Of a DNA stretch of 11,366 nt, positions 6,752-11,366 are shown piece by piece (within the stretch, counting starts at the first letter, position 1; every line of letters begins with the position of its first letter). Origin of the DNA: Anaerolineaceae bacterium UBA5838 (GTDB lineage: Bacteria > Chloroflexota > Anaerolineae > Anaerolineales > Anaerolineaceae). Location: NCBI GenBank assembly GCA_002432795.1, contig DJGU01000063.1, forward strand, positions 1 to 11,366, in the 5' to 3' direction. The notes under the pieces were generated by a model, which was not told the DNA's origin, did not search any database, and saw only the letters and a list, made by a program, of their open reading frames with translations. Made by a program: the position numbers and the translations under genes.

Positions 6752-7114
6752 TTATTGGTAAATATCACTGCCTAACTTAGTGTTTACCGTGTGGACGATC
6801 TCAGTGCAAACCCCATCAAAATTATTATCAACATCATGATTGCTAAATCTTATTACCTCAAAACCATTTGATTGAAGATATTCAGTGCGTTCATTATCAC
6901 TTTCGTGTGTGTTTTCGATGTGTTGACTTCCATCAATTTCAATCACGAGTTTGGCTTTTTGGCAATAACAATCAACAATATAAACTCCAACAACTTTTTG
7001 TCGATGAAAACGGAGGGGAAAATTTCGTAGAAACAGGTACCAGAGTTTTTTCTCCTGCCGCGTTGAGTTGTTGCGCAGGTTGCGGGCAAGCTGAGTCATG
7101 GAGGAAGGTGACAT
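6752..7114 (-). CDS. DUF559 domain protein, predicted PD-(D/E)XK-type endonuclease
   Basis: The product has 120 residues, the usual size for stand-alone DUF559 proteins, which are related to very-short-patch-repair (Vsr) endonucleases. It opens with the typical ARNLRNNSTRQEKKLW (10-25), then FHRQKVVGVYIVD (36-48), KLVIEIDGSQH (55-65) and FEVIRFSN (85-92). Likely active-site residues are D48, E59, D61 and H65, all in place, so it appears intact. No adjacent methyltransferase or known partner is seen. The gene is clearly more AT-rich than its neighbours: two sampled 60-base rows (6781-6900) have 23 and 19 G+C, against 37 in one row of the penicillin-binding protein gene (9601-9660). This hints at transfer. 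Start 7114 is preferred because TAAAAT lies 6 bases before it. M6 (7099) is possible but has a pyrimidine-rich upstream and no Shine-Dalgarno. Confidence 0.9.
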   Translation of the reverse strand: MSPSSMTQLARNLRNNSTRQEKKLWYLFLRNFPLRFHRQKVVGVYIVDCYCQKAKLVIEIDGSQHIENTHESDNERTEYLQSNGFEVIRFSNHDVDNNFDGVCTEIVHTVNTKLGSDIYQ

Positions 7115-7120
7115 TTGGAT

Positions 7121-7129
7121 ATTTTATCA
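7121..7129 (-). promoter_or_regulatory. Candidate leaderless extended -10 for the DUF559 gene
   Basis: On the minus strand TGATAAAAT is followed by ATCCAA and ATG. TGn plus TAAAAT is an extended -10, and the 6-base gap would start the transcript at the ATG. Confidence 0.55.
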
Positions 7130-7247
7130 AATGGAAGGGTCTTTGAAACGGTTTTAATGAAAGACCTACCCTTGGGCTATCGGGCTATGTTGTAGGCACA
7201 TTGCTTGGTCTTGAACATCTGATAGGATCCACTGAATGCCAAAACAT

Positions 7248-7309
7248 GACCCACCCCCTTTGTCCCCCTCCCAACGCTTCGCTGGAGGGGGTGAGGCGCT
7301 ACGGCATTA
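7248..7309 (+). repeat. 62 bp GC-rich interspersed repeat, copy C
   Basis: It has the same length as copy A (6132-6193), with one base change in the hairpin loop. The stem arms are at 7264-7271 and 7284-7291. It lies in the divergent gap between the DUF559 and penicillin-binding protein genes. The rest of that gap (7115-7449) holds only AT-rich sequence and the two start-proximal -10 candidates. Confidence 0.92.
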
Positions 7310-7434
7310 TGAATACCTATAACCTAAGAAGTTAAAATTCACTTTTTTTTGGGGTTGAGAATGAATCCAACTTGAAAAAATATAGTCAATGTAATTACCT
7401 TGATTTTTGGCGGGAACTTTCCTTTTTCAGCTTA

Positions 7435-7443
7435 TGTTAAAAT
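7435..7443 (+). promoter_or_regulatory. Candidate leaderless extended -10 for the penicillin-binding protein gene
   Basis: TGTTAAAAT is followed by GGAACT and ATG at 7450. The TG at 7435-7436 gives an extended -10. No purine-rich Shine-Dalgarno at normal spacing is seen, and the -35 region is weak. Confidence 0.55.
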
Positions 7444-7449
7444 GGAACT

Positions 7450-10400
7450 ATGGATAACAGGATGGACTATGCTATGGACGAGAACGAAAAAGACCAAATC
7501 AAACCCGCGGAATACCAGGAGTTGGATGCTTTCCAGGAGATACCCGGATACACCCCCGCCCTGGATCCGGTCAGCAAACTTGAAACTTTCGAGGGCTATG
7601 GCAGTGATGATCTGCGAGACCCCCCTACAGAGGCGCAAGAGGTTACAGAACCAAACCCAGAACCAGAGCCAATCGCTGAGCTTGAGCCAGTTGCTGAGTC
7701 CGAGCCAGTCCCTGAAACCGAGCTAGTCGCTGAGCCCGAGCCAGTCGCTGAACCTGAGCAAGTATCTGAACCTGAGCAAGCACCCGAGCCTGAGCCAACA
7801 CTTGATCCTGAGCCGGAAACGCCTGCTGATTCCAGCTTTTTCACCGAGCTGACAGGGTTCAAAGAAGTTGATACCCTCCCCGAGCCCGATTGGGAGGCGG
7901 AGGAGATAACAGACTTTAGCACCGGGCACTGGGCAGTCGACCCAAAAACGCAAAGTACAGTTCCGCAAACAGTGATGGGACCAGATCAACCTGAGACCAT
8001 CCTTAATTCTGATGATATCCCGACCATTCCGCCCAAGCCAGAAGACCTGCCCCAGGTGAGCGAACCTGAAGCTGAACCGCTGCCGCAGGCAGTTGAGGTC
8101 GTTGATCCGCACGCTACGGTTCTGGCATCCACGGCTTTTGCTAACAACGTCGATCAGGCGAAAGAAGGCACACAGCCTGTGCTGACTTCACATACCCAAC
8201 CCAAGAAAATCACTTCAGAGACCAAAATTCAGCCTGCCGCTGGCGCTAACGGAAAAAAGGTAAAGAAAGCCAGGCCGCCCAAAAATGGAAAGAAAAGCAG
8301 CTGTTTTGGTAAGACTTTACTGATTGGAGCGATCGTCTTTTTGTTGGTGATGATGGGCGTGGCGGCTTTCGCGATTTACAAATACTTTGACATTGCCAAA
8401 ACCCTGCCGGCGGTGGATGAGCTGCAAAATCGCGCCTCGCAGTTTGAGACCACGCGCATCCTCGACCGCAACGGCAATATCCTTTATGAAATCGTCGATC
8501 CAAATGCCGGCAAACGCACTTATGTGCCGCTTGAACGCATATCGCCTTACGTGATCGCTGCGACGATCGCCACCGAAGATAAGGAATACTACAACCATCC
8601 TGGCTTCGACCTTGTGGCGCTGGCGCGCGCGCTCTATACCAACTACACCTCCGGCGAGATCGTTTCAGGCGCCTCCACCATCACCCAACAGTTGGCGCGT
8701 ATGCTGCTCCTGACGGACGAACGCTTCGTGCAATCCTACGAACGGAAAGCGCGCGAGATCATCCTCGCGGCAGAAATCACGCGCCGCTATACCAAGGAAC
8801 AGGTGCTGGAACTTTACCTCAACGAAATTTTCTACGGCAATTTTTCGTATGGCATTGAAGCTGCCGCCGAAACTTACTTCAACACTACCGCCGCGGACCT
8901 GACGCTGTGGCAATCCTCCTTCCTGGCAGGTCTGCCGCAAGCGCCGGCTGAATACGACATCTACAACAACCGTGAAGCCACGCTAAATCGTAACAAAACG
9001 GTCCTGCTATTAATGTATCAGCTCAGCAATGAAAAAGGCTGCATCGAAATCGGCGAAAATCTGGAACCAGTCTGCCTGGACGCGATGCAAACGCTTGAGG
9101 CTGCCAATACTTTGGAAGCCTACGAGTTTACCAAGCGGGATTTTGTGATGGAATTTCCTCATTGGGTGGTGTTCATTCAGTCTCTGCTTGAGTCGCAATT
9201 CGACTCGCAGACGATTTACCGTTCAGGTTTTACGATCTACACGACTCTTGATCCGAGCTTGCAGCGGCAGGCTGAAAAGGCAGTGCGAGACCAGCTGGCG
9301 TTGATGACCGGGAATAACGCCACCAACGGGGCGGTGATCGCGATGGACCCCAAAACCGGCGAAATCCTCTCGATGGTAGGCTCAGCTGATTTCAATAACC
9401 CGGAAATCAGCGGGCAGGTGAATATGGCACTGAGCCAGACTCGCCAGCCAGGTTCTGCGATCAAACCGCTGACTTACCTGGCGGCATTTGAGAAGGATTG
9501 GACCCCAGGCACGCTCATTTGGGACGTGCCGGCGAGTTTCGCGCCTTCGGGCGACCCCAACGATACCAATCCGCGCTATGAGCCGGTCAATTACGACGGC
9601 CGCTTCCACGGTCCGGTGACTGTGCGAGATGCACTGGCGAACTCCTACAACATCCCGGCTGTCAAAGCGCTTGAGTACGTGGGCATTTACGACGACCCAA
9701 CAACGCCAAACCCGGATGGTTTCATCAATCTTGCACGCAGGCTGGGCATTACCAGCCTGAACCGACCTGACTATGGGCTCTCACTGACGCTGGGCGGCGG
9801 TGAGGTGAGCCTGCTCGAACTGACGGGGGCTTATCAGGTGCTGGCAAATGAGGGGCGCAAAGTAGCGCCAGTGGCGATTACCAAGGTGATCGATCACAAG
9901 GGTAATGTTATTTACGAATATGTCCCGAGCAATGGTGAACAAATCGTACGGGCGGCACACGCCTACCTGCTTTCTTCGATCCTATCCGATAACAACGCCC
10001 GCGCGCCTATGTTTGGCACCAACTCTGTGCTGGCTCTGCCCTTCCAGGCGGCGGTGAAAACTGGCACCACCAATGACTACCGCGACAACTGGACCGTCGG
10101 CTACACCCCGGACCTGGTTGTGGGGGTGTGGGTGGGGAACGCGGACTACACGCCCATGGTCAACACCTCCGGCGTAAGCGGCGCCGCGCCGATCTGGGCA
10201 AACATCATGCAGACCGGCATTCAGCAGTTGCGCGGTGGCAGCGCCTCCTCCTTCGGCAGACCTTCGGACGTGGTGGATATGACAATCTGTTCTGTCTCGG
10301 GTACTGTGCCAAGCGAATATTGCCCCAGCCAGCGTACGGAAGTTTTTGCCTCCGACCAGGGTCCCCTGCCCGCGGAAGAAGACCTCTGGGTAAAAAGTAT

Positions 10401-11037
10401 GATCGACACCTGGACCGGACTGCAGGCTTCGCCTGCCTGTTCTGAATTCACCAAGGAAGCCCTGACAATCAACGTGGAAGACAAGGACGCCATCAAATGG
10501 CTCAAGACGGATGCAGGCAAAGCCTGGGCGGATAAATATGGCTTCCCTGATCCGCTGGTGATCAAACCGGAAAGGGAATGCCGCCTGGATGACCCCCGAC
10601 CGATCATTGACCTGGTCAATTTGCAAAACCCAATCACTGAAAATCCGTTCGAGGTGGTGGGGGTGGTGGACGCGACGGCAAACTTCAAACAATACAAACT
10701 GCACTGGGGAGAGGGCGAGAACCCAACCCAGTGGAACGCCTTGCAGGAAGATTGGATCATGACGCCGATGCGCAGTGCTGGGGTACTGGCGGAATGGGAT
10801 GTCAGTGAGCTGGATGGCAAGACGATTACCCTGCGCGTGACTCTGCACAGCACTCAAAATACGGAAGTGCAGAAGAAATACACCTTGTTTTTTACGCTGC
10901 CAACGCCCACGCCAAGCCCCACACCCACACCAACTGAGACTCCGACGGTGACTCCCACCCCCACTCTAACGCCGACCGAGACGCCCACGCCCACAGCCCC
11001 GCCGGACGAGCCAACGCCAACAGAGGATGCGCCGTGA
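7450..11037 (+). CDS. Bifunctional class A penicillin-binding protein (GT51 plus transpeptidase)
   Basis: The product polymerises lipid II into glycan strands and cross-links the peptides at the outer membrane face. It has 1195 residues, longer than usual class A proteins. Residues 1-288 form a long acidic, Pro-rich cytoplasmic tail with hexapeptide repeats (71-118) and a Lys-rich end. The membrane helix is at about 289-310. In the GT51 domain (about 335-520), E376 in ATEDKEYYNHPGFD is the expected catalytic Glu; GASTITQQLAR is at 407-417, RKAREIILA has E436 as second Glu, and LELYLNEIFYG is at 453-463. In the transpeptidase domain (about 590-925), the SxxK motif is S669-A-I-K672, SxN is S732-Y-N734, and KTGT is 870-873. 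All key residues are present, so both activities are expected. C-terminal part: a four-cysteine segment (C947, C958, C997, C1044), a beta-sandwich-like stretch (1065-1150), and a Thr-Pro tail (1151-1190). The family is certain; the exact subgroup is not. Confidence 0.96.
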   Translation: MDNRMDYAMDENEKDQIKPAEYQELDAFQEIPGYTPALDPVSKLETFEGYGSDDLRDPPTEAQEVTEPNPEPEPIAELEPVAESEPVPETELVAEPEPVAEPEQVSEPEQAPEPEPTLDPEPETPADSSFFTELTGFKEVDTLPEPDWEAEEITDFSTGHWAVDPKTQSTVPQTVMGPDQPETILNSDDIPTIPPKPEDLPQVSEPEAEPLPQAVEVVDPHATVLASTAFANNVDQAKEGTQPVLTSHTQPKKITSETKIQPAAGANGKKVKKARPPKNGKKSSCFGKTLLIGAIVFLLVMMGVAAFAIYKYFDIAKTLPAVDELQNRASQFETTRILDRNGNILYEIVDPNAGKRTYVPLERISPYVIAATIATEDKEYYNHPGFDLVALARALYTNYTSGEIVSGASTITQQLARMLLLTDERFVQSYERKAREIILAAEITRRYTKEQVLELYLNEIFYGNFSYGIEAAAETYFNTTAADLTLWQSSFLAGLPQAPAEYDIYNNREATLNRNKTVLLLMYQLSNEKGCIEIGENLEPVCLDAMQTLEAANTLEAYEFTKRDFVMEFPHWVVFIQSLLESQFDSQTIYRSGFTIYTTLDPSLQRQAEKAVRDQLALMTGNNATNGAVIAMDPKTGEILSMVGSADFNNPEISGQVNMALSQTRQPGSAIKPLTYLAAFEKDWTPGTLIWDVPASFAPSGDPNDTNPRYEPVNYDGRFHGPVTVRDALANSYNIPAVKALEYVGIYDDPTTPNPDGFINLARRLGITSLNRPDYGLSLTLGGGEVSLLELTGAYQVLANEGRKVAPVAITKVIDHKGNVIYEYVPSNGEQIVRAAHAYLLSSILSDNNARAPMFGTNSVLALPFQAAVKTGTTNDYRDNWTVGYTPDLVVGVWVGNADYTPMVNTSGVSGAAPIWANIMQTGIQQLRGGSASSFGRPSDVVDMTICSVSGTVPSEYCPSQRTEVFASDQGPLPAEEDLWVKSMIDTWTGLQASPACSEFTKEALTINVEDKDAIKWLKTDAGKAWADKYGFPDPLVIKPERECRLDDPRPIIDLVNLQNPITENPFEVVGVVDATANFKQYKLHWGEGENPTQWNALQEDWIMTPMRSAGVLAEWDVSELDGKTITLRVTLHSTQNTEVQKKYTLFFTLPTPTPSPTPTPTETPTVTPTPTLTPTETPTPTAPPDEPTPTEDAP
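7660..7803 (+). repeat. Eight 18 bp repeats encoding acidic hexapeptides
   Basis: Residues 71-118 of the penicillin-binding protein are eight hexapeptides of the pattern E-x-E-P-V-A (EPEPIA, ELEPVA, ESEPVP, ETELVA, EPEPVA, EPEQVS, EPEQAP, EPEPTL). At DNA level this is an imperfect 18 bp tandem repeat. It makes a misleading Gly/Ser-rich open frame on the other strand. Confidence 0.9.
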
Positions 11038-11049
11038 TCAGATTTGCGG

Positions 11050-11074
11050 GTCGGGCTCTGTTTTTGAACCCGAC
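11050..11074 (+). terminator. Stem-loop 12 bases past the penicillin-binding protein stop
   Basis: GTCGGG 11050-11055 pairs with CCCGAC 11069-11074. One C-A mismatch and two inner pairs follow, closing a T-rich 7-base loop. The position suits a terminator, but the T run is in the loop rather than after the stem, so termination here is uncertain. Confidence 0.45.
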
Positions 11075-11309
11075 GGTGTGAGTCGATGGGTGGTTTGAGG
11101 TAAATGGATTCTGATAATTAAGGGATCTGAGAAAGCCAACCCACTGACCAGGAGCTTATTCTTACCCTGACTGTTGTGTCGGAGTAAGCACACCTCACAG
11201 GGAACTGGCCTGCCTGTTCCACAGCGTCAAAGTCAGTCAGCAGCCCATGCTAACAGCAGCAAGAGCAGGCAGATGATCATTACGACCTACGAGTAATAAG
11301 GTCTTCTTG
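11075..11309. other. Intergenic, nothing recognised
   Basis: No open frame of note, tRNA or strong motif was seen on either strand. A small imperfect palindrome, GGAAC to GTTCC (11201-11220), is the only structure. Confidence 0.5.
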
Positions 11310-11366
11310 TGTCATCGCGAGGGAGTGCCGGCGAAGAATCTTTATGGCAGAGGGGTAAGATCCTTC
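11310..11366. repeat. Truncated palindromic element at the window edge
   Basis: It begins TGTCATCGCGAGGGAGTGCC, matching the reversed right end of the 135 bp elements (TGTCATCGCGAGGGAG). Inner arms GAAGAATCT and AGATCCTTC are inverted with one mismatch, so the second half probably lies beyond the window. The centre differs from the 135 bp copies, so it is a relative and not a fourth identical copy. Confidence 0.7.

Noticed and set aside
9982..10857. 291- and 210-codon minus-strand frames
   Set aside because: They are antisense to the transpeptidase and C-terminal domains of the penicillin-binding protein, with no protein-like features; GC-rich shadow frames.
11075..11309. tRNA or small RNA after the penicillin-binding protein gene
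   Set aside because: No cloverleaf, CCA end or stable structure with a promoter was found by eye.

Overview
The window looks like chromosomal DNA of a Chloroflexota bacterium, most likely class Anaerolineae. This is an inference from gene style: two secreted right-handed beta-helix proteins (one with a CSLREA-type N-terminal domain and the C-terminal tail YLPVILR), a class A penicillin-binding protein with a Thr-Pro tail, and many short GC-rich interspersed repeats. No rRNA, tRNA, CRISPR array or transposase gene was seen.

Layout. Bases 1-288 (minus) hold the 5' part of a beta-helix lipoprotein-like gene that carries an in-frame TGA exactly where the lipobox cysteine should be. Bases 289-652 are non-coding with several stem-loops. 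Bases 653-2527 (minus) encode a complete 624-residue secreted CSLREA/beta-helix protein. Bases 2528-3705 are non-coding and mostly a tandem array of 303-317 bp units, each carrying a 135 bp element with inverted ends. Bases 3706-6003 (minus) encode a 765-residue cytoplasmic protein that resembles six-hairpin glycoside hydrolases. Bases 6004-6751 hold a second, unrelated tandem array (92-93 bp period) and two copies of a GC-rich interspersed repeat. Bases 6752-7114 (minus) encode a small, AT-rich DUF559 endonuclease-like protein. Bases 7450-11037 (plus) encode a 1195-residue bifunctional penicillin-binding protein. After it come a hairpin, a stretch with nothing recognisable, and a truncated relative of the 135 bp element at the window edge.

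How the genes relate. There is no obvious multi-gene operon. The two beta-helix genes point the same way but are 364 bp apart. The penicillin-binding protein builds peptidoglycan and the beta-helix proteins are probably surface-exposed, so a cell-envelope theme is possible but weak. The two exported beta-helix genes have clear Shine-Dalgarno sequences. The other three genes have none, and instead have a TAnnnT -10-like hexamer exactly 6 bases before the ATG, the signature of leaderless transcription.

Most worth a second look: (i) the lipobox TGA, which lies inside a perfect 7 bp hairpin and may be a quasipalindrome-templated mutation; (ii) the three matching leaderless-type starts; (iii) two separate families of palindromic repeats, one of which brackets the AT-rich DUF559 gene in inverted orientation. 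I found no clear new multi-gene system.
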